Shown piece after piece: positions 30,602 through 38,967 of a stretch of DNA of 64,000 nt. The stretch covers positions 3,335,827-3,399,826 of the forward strand of contig CP076053.1 in assembly GCA_018672315.1 (NCBI GenBank). The letters are read 5' to 3'. This stretch comes from Nocardioidaceae bacterium (lineage in GTDB: Bacteria; Actinomycetota; Actinomycetes; Propionibacteriales; Nocardioidaceae). The notes beneath the pieces are model-generated. The model did not search any database and was not told the DNA's origin. It saw only the letters and a list, made by a program, of their open reading frames with translations. The stretch's first letter is position 1; each line of letters begins with the position of its first letter. A program made the position numbers and the translations under genes.

Positions 30602-31627
30602 GTGCGCCGAAGCCCCCGTCGTCCCGCCCTGGCCAGCGTCGCCGTCGCCGCCGCGCTCACGGCCACGCTCGCCGCCTGTGGCGGTGGCGCGGAGAACGAG
30701 ACCCCCGACGCCTCCGGGACGCCCTCGGCCTCGACGTCCGCCGACGACGGCGGAGGCACCAGCGGTGTCTCCGGCGAGTTCCCCCTCGAGGTGTCCGGCG
30801 ATCTCGGCAGCGAGCCCGAGGTCGAGTTCGACTCCCCGCTGGACCTCGACGAGACCGTCTCCGAGATCGTCATCGAGGGCGAGGGCGAGCCCGTCGCCGA
30901 CGGCACCCCGGTGCTCCTGGACCTGTGGCTGGCCAACGCCGAGACCGGCGAGACCATCGGGTCCTCGCACGAGAGCGGCACCCCGGTCGCCACGACACTG
31001 TCCGCCGACGCGGTCTTCCCCGCGGCCTACGAGGCCCTCTCGGGTCAGCCGGCCGGCACTCGCGTCGCGATCGTCGCGCAGCCCGAGGACGGGTACGGCC
31101 CGGAAGGCCAGCCCCAGCTGAACCTCGAGGCGGGCCAGGACCTCGTCGTCGTGGTCGACCTGCTCTCCGCCGCGCCCACCGAGTACCCCCGCCTCCCGCA
31201 GGGCGAGCGTCAGGACGTGCCGGACCTCCTGCCGAGCATCGAGACCGAGAACGGCGCCGTGACCGGCCTCGACTTCTCCGACGCCGCCGCCGAGCCGCCG
31301 CGCGGGCTCCAGCTGTATTACCTGATCCGTGGTGACGGCCCCGAGATCGAGGCGCCGAGCTTCGCCGCCTTCAACTACTTCGGACAGGTCTGGGGTGCCG
31401 ACGAGCCGTTCGACCAGTCCTTCGACGCCGATCCGCTCGTGCAGCCGATCGGCCTCGGCCAGTTCATCCAGGGCTGGGACCAGGGCCTGGTGGGCGTGCC
31501 GGCAGGCAGTCGTGTCGCGCTGGTGGTGCCACCGGCCCAGGGCTACGGCGAGCAAGGTCAGCCGAGCGCCGGCATCGGGGGCGACGACACGATGCTCTTC
31601 ATCATCGATGTGCTCGCTGTCTCCTGA
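30602..31627 (+). CDS. FKBP-type peptidyl-prolyl isomerase lipoprotein, two FKBP domains
   Basis: A 341-residue exported foldase. The signal peptide ends in lipobox L-A-A-C26, so the mature protein is lipid-anchored outside the membrane. A Ser/Thr/Gly/Asp-rich linker (about 27-60) follows. Two FKBP-like domains cover about residues 90-195 and 225-341. The second keeps the family core better: F-x-Q-S-F-D, F-I-Q-G-W-D-Q-G-L-V-G-V-P-A-G-S-R, P-P-A-Q-G-Y-G, and L-F-I-I-D-V. The first shows G-T-P-V-L-L-D-L and E-D-G-Y-G but lacks a clear W-D site, so it may be non-catalytic. Such genes commonly sit between pafA and pafB in actinobacteria. Confidence 0.9.
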   Translation: MRRSPRRPALASVAVAAALTATLAACGGGAENETPDASGTPSASTSADDGGGTSGVSGEFPLEVSGDLGSEPEVEFDSPLDLDETVSEIVIEGEGEPVADGTPVLLDLWLANAETGETIGSSHESGTPVATTLSADAVFPAAYEALSGQPAGTRVAIVAQPEDGYGPEGQPQLNLEAGQDLVVVVDLLSAAPTEYPRLPQGERQDVPDLLPSIETENGAVTGLDFSDAAAEPPRGLQLYYLIRGDGPEIEAPSFAAFNYFGQVWGADEPFDQSFDADPLVQPIGLGQFIQGWDQGLVGVPAGSRVALVVPPAQGYGEQGQPSAGIGGDDTMLFIIDVLAVS

Positions 31628-31648
31628 CGGCAGGAAGCGCTGGGCACG

Positions 31649-32632
31649 GTGACCACGACGAAGAGCGAGCGTCTGCTCAACCTCCTCATCGCGATGCTGG
31701 TGCAGCGCCACTTCGTCTCCAAGGAGACGATCCGGCAGGTCGTGCCGCAGTACCACGGTGACACCGACGAAGCGTTCGAGCGCAAGTTCGAGCGCGACAA
31801 GGACGAGCTGCGCAGCCTCGGTGTGCCGATCGAGGTCGGCTTCATGGACTCCTACTTCGAGGACGAGCAGGGTTACCGCATCCGGCCCGAGGCGTACGCG
31901 CTGCCCGAGGTCACCCTCGACGGCGACGAGGCGGCCGTCGTCGGACTCGCGGCGCGGGTGTGGCAGAACGCCGGACTGGCCTCGGCCACCTCCGACGCCC
32001 TGATGAAGCTGCGTGCGGCCGGCGCGGACGTCGACCCTTCGGGGCTCGACGTCGTCTCACCGCGCGTCGCGGCGCCGGAGCCCGCGTTCGACCCGGTGTG
32101 GGAGGCCCTCGGCTCGCGCACCCGCATCGCCTTCGACTACCGGCGCGGCGACAGCAGCACGCCCGAGACACGGCACGTGGAGCCGTGGGGGGTCGTGAGC
32201 GTGCGCAGCCGGTCCTACCTGGTGGGCTTCGACCGTGACCGCGACGACCACCGTGTCTTCCGCCTCTCCCGCGTCGTCGGGCCGGTGCGCCCCGAGGGCG
32301 GCCCAGGCGCGTACGACGTGCCGGCGGACACCGACGTCCGCGGTCTCGCGGCGAAGGTCGTCCGCGACACCGACCGGTTCACCGCCCGCCTGCGCGTCCG
32401 TCCGGGTCGCGGTCACGGTCTCCGTCGACGGGCGGTCTCCACGACGTCCGGCGGCGACGGCGATCGTCGCTGGGACGAGGTCGCGGTCGAGCTGACCGAC
32501 CTCGATGCTGCCGCGGACGAGGTGCTGTCCTACGGCTCCGACGTCGTCGTCGACGCACCCGACGCGCTCCGCGAACGCGTGGTGGGGAGGCTCCGGGTGC
32601 TGACCGTCACCGGGGCGGGGGAGACCCGGTGA
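31649..32632 (+). CDS. pafB: WYL-domain transcriptional regulator PafB
   Basis: A 327-residue regulator with an N-terminal winged helix-turn-helix (S-E-R-L-L-N-L-L-I-A-M-L, then V-S-K-E-T-I-R-Q-V-V) and a central WYL domain (F-D-Y-R-R-G, W-G-V-V-S-V-R-S-R-S-Y-L-V-G-F-D, F-R-L-S-R). With PafC it forms the activator of the LexA-independent DNA-damage response in mycobacteria. The GTG at 31649 starts 21 bp after the FKBP stop. Its stop overlaps pafC by 4 nt, consistent with a fixed heterodimer ratio. Confidence 0.95.
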   Translation: MTTTKSERLLNLLIAMLVQRHFVSKETIRQVVPQYHGDTDEAFERKFERDKDELRSLGVPIEVGFMDSYFEDEQGYRIRPEAYALPEVTLDGDEAAVVGLAARVWQNAGLASATSDALMKLRAAGADVDPSGLDVVSPRVAAPEPAFDPVWEALGSRTRIAFDYRRGDSSTPETRHVEPWGVVSVRSRSYLVGFDRDRDDHRVFRLSRVVGPVRPEGGPGAYDVPADTDVRGLAAKVVRDTDRFTARLRVRPGRGHGLRRRAVSTTSGGDGDRRWDEVAVELTDLDAAADEVLSYGSDVVVDAPDALRERVVGRLRVLTVTGAGETR

Positions 32633-33624
32633 GCGGCTCGGCCAGCGGGTCCGCCGGCCAGCTGCGACGCCTCCTGACGCTGGTGCCGTGGGTGCAGGCC
32701 GAGCGGGAGCTGCCGCTGGCCCTGGCGGCGGAACGGCTGGGCACGACCCCGAAGCAGCTCATCAAGGACCTCAAGGTGCTGTGGATGTGTGGCCTGCCCG
32801 GGCTGTTCGGCGGCGACCTCATCGAGGTCGACATCCCCGCGGCGGAGGAGGCCGGCGTGCTGCGCGTCAGCAACGCCGACTACCTCGCCCGACCGCTCCG
32901 CCTCGGCGCGACCGAGGCCGCGGCGCTGGTGGTGGCGCTGCGTACGCTCCGTGACGCCGTGACCCCGGAGGTGCGCGAGCTCGTGGACCGCACGCTGGTC
33001 AAGCTCGAGGCCGTCGCCGAGGACGGCAGCGACCTCGCCGACCGTGTGGAGGTGACCGTGGGCGAGGAGGGCACCGACCCCCGCACCCGGGCCGTACGCG
33101 TCGCGCTCGAGGACGCCCTGGCCCGGTCGCGACGGGTGCGCTTGTCCTACTGGACGCCCAGCCGCGACGAGACGACCGAGCGCGACGTCGACCCGTTGGA
33201 GATCCTCACCGGCGAGGGAGCCGAGGGCCGGGACTACCTCGACGGCTGGTGCCACCTCGCGGAGGGCCGTCGTACGTTCCGGCTCGACCGGATCGTCGAG
33301 GTCCACGTGCTCGACGTGGCGGCCGACCCGCCACGACTCGCGCCGTTGGACGTCTCCGAGGGCATCTTCCAGGGCTCGCCCGACGCGGCTCTCGCGACGC
33401 TCCGGCTGGGGCGGGAGGCCCGCTGGGTCGCGGAGTACTACCCCGTCGTCGACGCCGAGGAGGTCGCCGGGGGTGGCCTGCGGGTGACGCTGCAGGCCTC
33501 GGACCCGCAGTGGCTCGTACGCCTCGCGCTGCGCCTGGCACCCCACGCGGAGATCGAGAGCCCGGCCGCACTCGCCGACGCCGTCGGAGCCGAGGCGCGG
33601 CGTGCCCTGGCGGCGTACACCTGA
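32629..33624 (+). CDS. pafC: WYL-domain transcriptional regulator PafC
   Basis: A 331-residue partner of PafB with the same architecture: N-terminal winged helix (G-Q-L-R-R-L-L-T-L-V-P-W-V), then a WYL domain (V-R-L-S-Y-W-T-P-S-R-D-E-T, G-W-C-H-L-A-E-G-R-R-T-F-R-L-D-R-I) and a C-terminal WCX-like extension. PafBC activates many mycobacterial DNA-repair genes after damage and is thought to sense it through the WYL domain. The GTG overlaps the pafB stop. In this window the other damage-response signal, a LexA box, sits at the DUF222-HNH gene. Confidence 0.95.
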   Translation: MSGSASGSAGQLRRLLTLVPWVQAERELPLALAAERLGTTPKQLIKDLKVLWMCGLPGLFGGDLIEVDIPAAEEAGVLRVSNADYLARPLRLGATEAAALVVALRTLRDAVTPEVRELVDRTLVKLEAVAEDGSDLADRVEVTVGEEGTDPRTRAVRVALEDALARSRRVRLSYWTPSRDETTERDVDPLEILTGEGAEGRDYLDGWCHLAEGRRTFRLDRIVEVHVLDVAADPPRLAPLDVSEGIFQGSPDAALATLRLGREARWVAEYYPVVDAEEVAGGGLRVTLQASDPQWLVRLALRLAPHAEIESPAALADAVGAEARRALAAYT

Positions 33625-33666
33625 GGGACATCCCGCGGAACCCACGCGGACACCGCGTGGTCGTCG

Positions 33667-33734
33667 CCCGTTCGCGACTGGCGACGTACGATGACCGGGA
33701 CGGCTGGTCGTCGTCGACCGCAGTCGCGAACGGG
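33667..33734. promoter_or_regulatory. 14-bp inverted repeat flanking the tatA promoter/leader
   Basis: CCCGTTCGCGACTG at 33667-33680 and its perfect complement CAGTCGCGAACGGG at 33721-33734 are 40 bp apart. A possible -10, TACGAT, is at 33687-33692. The right arm runs into the tatA ribosome site (GGGAGAG before the ATG at 33743). It may be an operator pair or, if transcribed whole, a structure that hides the ribosome site. Confidence 0.5.
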
Positions 33735-33742
33735 AGAGAACA

Positions 33743-34033
33743 ATGAACCTCGGTGCTCAAGAGCTCATCATCATCGCGATCATCCTCGTGCTGCTCTTCG
33801 GCGCGAAGAAGCTGCCCGAGCTCGCCCGGGGCTCCGGTCGAGCCCTGCGCATCTTCAAGGCCGAGACCAAGGGCCTGCACGACGACGATGACGACCGGGA
33901 CGACTACGACGACGCCGAGCAGGCCGATCGCACGCGTGCGATCCGTCAGCAGCCCGACACCCGCCGTGACGACGTCCTCGACGCCGAGTCCGACCTCGAG
34001 AGCCGGCCCGAGAGCCGCAGCACCGAGCGCTGA
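33743..34033 (+). CDS. tatA: Sec-independent translocase subunit TatA
   Basis: A 96-residue component of the twin-arginine translocase. After N-L-G-A-Q-E comes one short membrane helix ([13 protein letters not shown]), then the hinge and amphipathic helix [19 protein letters not shown] with the conserved F-G, P-E-L and F-K. The tail is very acidic and disordered. TatA oligomers form the pore-like passage for folded proteins. tatC follows 17 bp downstream. Confidence 0.93.
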   Translation: MNLGAQELIIIAIILVLLFGAKKLPELARGSGRALRIFKAETKGLHDDDDDRDDYDDAEQADRTRAIRQQPDTRRDDVLDAESDLESRPESRSTER

Positions 34034-34050
34034 GAGTCGGCTGAGGCCCC

Positions 34051-34896
34051 GTGTCCCTCAAGGGGTTCCTGCGACTCTTCAGCACCCGTCCCCACTCCGG
34101 CACCGCCGCCGGTCCCGGCGGCCAGATGGCACTCGGTGACCACCTGCGCGAGCTGCGCGCCCGTCTGCTGCGCAGCATCGTGGTCGTCGTCGCCGGGTTC
34201 ATCGTCTCGCTGTTCTTCTACGACCAGCTGTACGCCCTGCTCCTCGGCCCCTACAACGACGCCCGCGTGGCGCTGGGCGAGGACGTCGTCACCGAGCCGG
34301 TGCTCAGCGGCATCGGCGGCCCGCTGCTGCTGCAGCTGAAGCTCTGCGGAGTCGCCGCGCTGATCGCGACGGCGCCGTGGTGGACGGCGGAGATCTGGGG
34401 CTTCATCGTGCCGGGCCTGCACGACCAGGAGCGCAAGTGGACGCGCGTGGTCGTCGCCGTCGCCGGGCCGCTGTTCATCCTCGGGGTGCTCACCGGCTAC
34501 TACGTGCTGCCGACCGGCATCCGGGTGCTCATCGGCTTCACGCCCGAGGGCTTGACCAACCTGGTCGAGTTCGGTGAGTACTTCGGCTTCATCTCCAAGA
34601 TGCTGCTCGTCTTCGGGATCGCCTTCGAGATCCCGCTCTTCGTCATCATGCTCAACCTCGCCGGCGTGGTCTCCGGCAAGACGCTGGGCCGCCACCGCCC
34701 CTGGATCATCCTCGGCACCTTCATCTTCGCCGCCGTGGCGACCCCGTCGACCGACCCGTTCTCGATGCTGATGCTGGCGATCCCGATGACGTTGCTGTTC
34801 TTCGTCTCCGAGGTCGTCGCGCGGGTCGTGGATCGTCGCCGTCAGCGCGACGATCCGTTCGCCGAGCTCGCCGACGACGAGATGTCACCGCTGTGA
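34051..34896 (+). CDS. tatC: Twin-arginine translocase subunit TatC
   Basis: A 281-residue polytopic receptor for twin-arginine signal peptides with six membrane helices. Family motifs present are the N-terminal cytosolic M-A-L-G-D-H-L-R-E-L-R-A-R-L, whose Glu contacts the signal peptide, G-F-I-V-P-G-L after helix 2, and F-E-I-P-L-F before helix 5. The C-terminal tail is charged. Tat substrates are not identifiable within this window. The stop overlaps the next gene (GTGA). Confidence 0.95.
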   Translation: MSLKGFLRLFSTRPHSGTAAGPGGQMALGDHLRELRARLLRSIVVVVAGFIVSLFFYDQLYALLLGPYNDARVALGEDVVTEPVLSGIGGPLLLQLKLCGVAALIATAPWWTAEIWGFIVPGLHDQERKWTRVVVAVAGPLFILGVLTGYYVLPTGIRVLIGFTPEGLTNLVEFGEYFGFISKMLLVFGIAFEIPLFVIMLNLAGVVSGKTLGRHRPWIILGTFIFAAVATPSTDPFSMLMLAIPMTLLFFVSEVVARVVDRRRQRDDPFAELADDEMSPL

Positions 34897-35339
34897 GCGC
34901 ACCCGCGCCGCTGGTCGAGCCGGCCGAGTCGGACCCGTTCGACCTGCCCGAGTGGCTCGCCCAGGGTGCCGTGGTGTGGGCGGCGGAGGACTCCTCGCGG
35001 GGGGTGGCACGTGCCGTCGGTGCGCTGCGACCGCTGGACCTCGCCGAGGCCACGCGGCGTACGGACCCGGCCGACACGCTGCTGGCCTGCGACCTGCTCG
35101 CCGTCGACGTGGCGCACCCGCGCGCTCTGGTGAGCGAGCGGTGGCGAGCCCGCGCCCACGCGGACTGGGCCCGCGGCGAGGTGCTGCTGCTCGACGGAGG
35201 CGCCGGAGACCGGGAACGGCTCGTGCTCGCGTGCCCCGCGTACGCGTTCGACGCCGACCTGGTGCTCGAGGCGCTGGGGAGACTGGCGCGCGCGGTGGGC
35301 GTGCGCCAGGACACCTTCCGCGCGCTGCTGCGTCCCTGA
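34893..35339 (+). CDS. Small uncharacterised protein between tatC and helY
   Basis: A 148-residue protein without signal peptide or membrane helix that I cannot assign to a family. It is rich in Ala, Leu, Arg and Asp. Visible strings are D-P-F-D-L-P-E-W-L-A-Q-G-A-V-V-W-A near the N-terminus, a repeated L-A-C-D-L-L and L-V-L-A-C-P motif, and a helical C-terminus. The GTG overlaps the tatC stop by 4 nt, and codon use matches its neighbours, so it is translated with Tat genes. Position suggests a conserved actinobacterial gene linked to tatC. Function is unknown. Confidence 0.75.
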   Translation: MSAPAPLVEPAESDPFDLPEWLAQGAVVWAAEDSSRGVARAVGALRPLDLAEATRRTDPADTLLACDLLAVDVAHPRALVSERWRARAHADWARGEVLLLDGGAGDRERLVLACPAYAFDADLVLEALGRLARAVGVRQDTFRALLRP

Positions 35340-35362
35340 GCCTGATCTGAGCCCCTGCGGGC

Positions 35363-35368
35363 TAGTGT
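35363..35368 (+). promoter_or_regulatory. -10 element TAGTGT, helY
   Basis: TAGTGT is 33 nt before the helY ATG. No clear Shine-Dalgarno lies in the leader. Confidence 0.4.
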
Positions 35369-35401
35369 CGCAGTCGCACCCGGACCCGACCTCCACCGCG
35401 A

Positions 35402-38209
35402 ATGCGAGCCGCCGTGAGCACCCCCGCCGAGCGCTACGCCCGGTCCCGCCAGCGCGCCCAGCACCCTGTGCTGGCCGACTTCGTCGGGCTCTACTCCTTC
35501 GGGCTGGACGAGTTCCAGCTCGAGGCCTGCCGTGCCCTGGAGGACGGCGACGGTGTCCTCGTGGCCGCCCCCACGGGGTCGGGGAAGACCCTCGTCGGCG
35601 AGTTCGCCGTGCACCTCGCGCTCGAGCAGGGACGCAAGGCCTTCTACACGACGCCGATCAAGGCGCTGAGCAACCAGAAGTTCGCCGATCTCGTCGACCG
35701 CTACGGCCCCGAACGCGTCGGTCTGCTGACCGGGGACCACACCGTCAACGGCGAGGCGCCCATCGTGGTGATGACCACCGAGGTGCTGCGCAACATGATC
35801 TACGCGGGGTCCCGCACGCTCGACGGCCTCGGCTTCGTGGTCATGGACGAGGTGCACTACCTCGCCGACCGTCACCGCGGGGCGGTGTGGGAAGAGGTCA
35901 TCATCCACCTCCCCGAGTCCGTCGCCGTCGTCTCGCTGTCGGCGACCGTCTCCAACGCCGAGGAGTTCGGCGAGTGGCTGGGCACCGTCCGCGGCTCGAC
36001 CCGCACCATCGTCGAGGAGAGCCGACCCGTGCCGCTGTACCAGCACGTGATGGTGGGGCGACGCATCTTCGACCTCTTCGACGACCCGGGCGACGCCCGC
36101 CCCGGTGACGCCGCGTCGGCGAAGGTCAACCCCGACGTGCTGCGCATCAGCCGCGACGACGCCCAGCGCTCGCGCATGCGCGACTACCGCGGCAAGAAGG
36201 GGTCCGGGGGAGCGGGACGGCACGGCCGCAAGCCCACCAGCCAGCGCGGGCCCGGGGTGCCGAGCCGCTTCGAGGTGGTGGACCGGCTCGCGGGCGCCGC
36301 CCTGCTGCCGGCGATCTACTTCATCTTCAGCCGGGTCGGGTGCGACGCCGCCGTACGCCAGTGCCTCGACGCCAACCTGAGGCTGACGACCCCGGCGGAG
36401 CGCGACACGATCATCGAGCTCGTGGAGAGCCGCTGCGCCCACATCCCCGCAGAGGACCTGCACGCGGTCGGGTACCACGACTTCCTCGACGGCCTCTCCC
36501 GCGGCGTGGCCGCCCACCACGCCGGTCTGCTGCCGACCTTCAAGGAGTGCGTGGAGACGCTCTTCGAGGCCGGCCTGTGCCGGGTCGTGTTCGCGACCGA
36601 GACCCTGGCCCTCGGCATCAACATGCCGGCCCGTTCGGTGGTCATCGAGAAGCTCAGCAAGTGGAACGGTGAGACCCACGCCGAGCTGACGCCGGGGGAG
36701 TACACCCAGCTGACCGGTCGTGCCGGGCGACGCGGCATCGACGTGGAGGGTCACGGGGTCGTGCTCTGGCAGCCCGGGCTGGACCCCTCGGCGCTGGCCG
36801 GCATGGCGTCGACGAGGACGTATCCGCTGCGCTCGAGCTTCCGCCCGTCGTACAACATGGCGGTCAACCTGGTGCGGCAGGTCGGGCGGGAGACCTCACG
36901 ACAGCTGCTGGAGAGCTCCTTCGCCCAGTTCCAGGCCGACAAGGCCGTCGTGGGGCTGGCCAAGCAGCTGCGCAAGGCCGACGAGGCCCTCGCCGGGTAC
37001 GCCGAGGCGGCGAGCTGCGACCGCGGCGACTTCGCGGAGTACGACGCGCTGCGCCGTCGCATCTCCGAGCTGGAGAAGCGGGCGTCGAAGGTGCGCCGGG
37101 CCGACCGGCAGCAGGCGGCCTCGGAGTCCCTGACGAAGTTGAGGCCCGGCGACGTCATCGAGGTGCCCGCCGGCAAGTTCTCCGGGCTGGCGCTGGTCAT
37201 CGACCCGGGCAACCCGCACGACCGCGACGGGCAGCGGCCGTACGTGCTGACGTCCCAGGCGCAGGCGCGCCGGTTGGGCACCTTCGACTTCCCGACCCCG
37301 GTCGAGGCGCTCACCCGGATGCGCGTGCCGAAGTCCTTCAACGGACGCAACCCGCAGTCGCGACGGGACCTCGCCAACGCCTTGAAGGCGAAGACGCACG
37401 GCTTCCTGCTGCCGCCCGGGCAGCGCGGTCGTGACGCCCGCGACGCCATGCCCGACGTCGACCCGGCCACCCGCCGCGAGATCGAGTCCTTGCGCAACGC
37501 GCAGCGAGCTCACCCCTGCCACGGCTGCCCGGACCTGACCGACCACCTGCGGTGGTACGACCGCTGGCACAAGCTGGACCGCGACGCCTCGACGCTGCGC
37601 AAGCGCATCGAGTCGCGTACGCACACCATCTCCCGCCAGTTCGACCGGGTCTGCGAGGTGCTGACCCACCTGGAGTACCTCGACGGTGACCAGGTCACCG
37701 CCCGCGGCGAGCGGCTGCGCCGCATCTACACCGACATGGACCTGCTCGCGGCCGAGTGTCTGCGACGTGACCTGTGGGTCGAGCTCACGCCCTCGGAGCT
37801 GGCCGGGGCCCTCTCGGCCCTGGTGTACGAGGCCCGCCGCGCCGAGGACGGCCCGCCCCCGCGGCTGCCGGGTCGAGGCCCCCTGCCGGGGGTGCTCACC
37901 GACATGCACAGGCTCTTCGCCGAGCTGGAGGCTGTCGAGCGCGAGCACAAGGTCCAGTTCCTGCGCGAGCCGGACCTCGGTTTCGTGATGGCCGCCTACC
38001 GCTGGGCCGAGGGCGACGACCTCGACGAGGTGCTGCGCGTCTCCGGGCTGGCTGCCGGAGACTTCGTGCGCTGGACCAAGCAGATCCTCGACCTCGCCGG
38101 ACAGGTCGCCTCCGCTGCCGCGGGGACCCCGCTGCAGAAGACCGCGAGGCAGTGCCTGGACCAGATGCGACGCGGCGTGGTGGCGTACTCCTCGATGGCC
38201 GAGGTCTGA
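35402..38209 (+). CDS. helY: Ski2-like DEAD/DEAH-box helicase HelY
   Basis: A 935-residue superfamily 2 helicase. Motif I A-P-T-G-S-G-K-T is near residue 60, Ia is T-T-P-I-K-A-L-S-N-Q-K, II is M-D-E-V-H-Y, III is S-L-S-A-T, and VI is Q-L-T-G-R-A-G-R-R-G-I-D. A Ski2/Mtr4-like C-terminal helical region follows (DSHCT-like end). A four-element C-P-C-C-like cluster occurs at H-P-C-H-G-C-P. Such proteins unwind RNA and may serve RNA decay. The actinobacterial homologue is HelY of M. tuberculosis, about 906 residues. Start could also be the GTG at 35414. It is convergent with the SDR-like gene across a hairpin. Confidence 0.92.
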   Translation: MRAAVSTPAERYARSRQRAQHPVLADFVGLYSFGLDEFQLEACRALEDGDGVLVAAPTGSGKTLVGEFAVHLALEQGRKAFYTTPIKALSNQKFADLVDRYGPERVGLLTGDHTVNGEAPIVVMTTEVLRNMIYAGSRTLDGLGFVVMDEVHYLADRHRGAVWEEVIIHLPESVAVVSLSATVSNAEEFGEWLGTVRGSTRTIVEESRPVPLYQHVMVGRRIFDLFDDPGDARPGDAASAKVNPDVLRISRDDAQRSRMRDYRGKKGSGGAGRHGRKPTSQRGPGVPSRFEVVDRLAGAALLPAIYFIFSRVGCDAAVRQCLDANLRLTTPAERDTIIELVESRCAHIPAEDLHAVGYHDFLDGLSRGVAAHHAGLLPTFKECVETLFEAGLCRVVFATETLALGINMPARSVVIEKLSKWNGETHAELTPGEYTQLTGRAGRRGIDVEGHGVVLWQPGLDPSALAGMASTRTYPLRSSFRPSYNMAVNLVRQVGRETSRQLLESSFAQFQADKAVVGLAKQLRKADEALAGYAEAASCDRGDFAEYDALRRRISELEKRASKVRRADRQQAASESLTKLRPGDVIEVPAGKFSGLALVIDPGNPHDRDGQRPYVLTSQAQARRLGTFDFPTPVEALTRMRVPKSFNGRNPQSRRDLANALKAKTHGFLLPPGQRGRDARDAMPDVDPATRREIESLRNAQRAHPCHGCPDLTDHLRWYDRWHKLDRDASTLRKRIESRTHTISRQFDRVCEVLTHLEYLDGDQVTARGERLRRIYTDMDLLAAECLRRDLWVELTPSELAGALSALVYEARRAEDGPPPRLPGRGPLPGVLTDMHRLFAELEAVEREHKVQFLREPDLGFVMAAYRWAEGDDLDEVLRVSGLAAGDFVRWTKQILDLAGQVASAAAGTPLQKTARQCLDQMRRGVVAYSSMAEV

Positions 38210-38227
38210 CCACCCCTGACCACCATT

Positions 38228-38262
38228 GGCGCTCAGAGTGCGCTCAGAGAGCGCTGAGCGCC
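38228..38262. terminator. Inverted repeat between convergent helY and the NAD(P)-binding gene
   Basis: GGCGCTCAG at 38228-38236 pairs with CTGAGCGCC at 38254-38262; an inner GCGCTCAG at 38240-38247 can replace the left arm. It overlaps the last codons of the minus-strand gene. Confidence 0.45.
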
Positions 38263-38897
38263 TCCGGGATGCCGGTGTCGCCGCCGACGAGCTCGAACTG
38301 CTTGCCGACGGTGGTCGAGTCCTGCAGGCAACGGCGTACGACGTCCGCGACGTCCGCGCGCGGTATCTCGCCCCGCTCGACCTTCTCGGCCGCGGTGACC
38401 TTGCCGGTCGGGGCGTCGTCGGTGAGGCCGCCGGGACGGATGACCGTCCAGTCCAGACCCGAGTCCCGCAGGGCGGTGTCGGCGTCACGCTTCGCGTGCA
38501 CGTAGGCCTGCCAGACCTCTCCGGCGTCGTCGCCGGGGTCCTCGTCGACGCTGATCGCCGAGATCTGTACGAAGCGCGTGATGCCCGCGATCTTCGCGCC
38601 CTCGATCGACTTCAGGGACCCGCCCAGGTCGACGCTCTTCTTGCGCTCGACGTCGCCGTCGGGGCCACCACCGGCGGCGAAGACGACAGCGTCGCAGCCC
38701 TCGAACTGCTTGGCGAAGCCCTCGGCGTCGGTGTTCTCGATGTCGAGCATGCGGGCCTCGGCGCCCACCGCCTCGACGTCACCGACCTGCTCGGGCTTGC
38801 GGATGAGGGCCACGGGGGTGTTGCCGCTCTCCACCAGGAGGGGGTGGAGGTGCATGGCGATCTGGCCGTGGCCACCGACGACTGCGATTCGACTCAT
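38244..38897 (-). CDS. NAD(P)H-binding atypical SDR family protein
   Basis: A 217-residue protein with an NAD(P)-binding Rossmann fold of the atypical SDR (SDR_a5/NmrA-like) group. The nucleotide motif is V-V-G-G-H-G-Q-I-A near the N-terminus, followed by D-I-E-N-T-D and A-V-V-F-A-A-G-G-G. The classical Y-x3-K catalytic pair is replaced by Y-V-H-A-K-R-D-A-D, which does contain Tyr and Lys with that spacing. W-T-V-I-R-P-G-G-L-T-D is typical. The ATG at 38897 follows GGAG with correct spacing, so the start at 38918 is not used. It could be a reductase, epimerase-like enzyme or redox sensor. Confidence 0.85.
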   Translation of the reverse strand: MSRIAVVGGHGQIAMHLHPLLVESGNTPVALIRKPEQVGDVEAVGAEARMLDIENTDAEGFAKQFEGCDAVVFAAGGGPDGDVERKKSVDLGGSLKSIEGAKIAGITRFVQISAISVDEDPGDDAGEVWQAYVHAKRDADTALRDSGLDWTVIRPGGLTDDAPTGKVTAAEKVERGEIPRADVADVVRRCLQDSTTVGKQFELVGGDTGIPEALSAL

Positions 38898-38967
38898 AAG
38901 CGACTCCTGCCCGTTCACGGGCGAGGCACACGGCCTGTGGGCCGGGCGACAGCGTCAGCCGCGCGAC

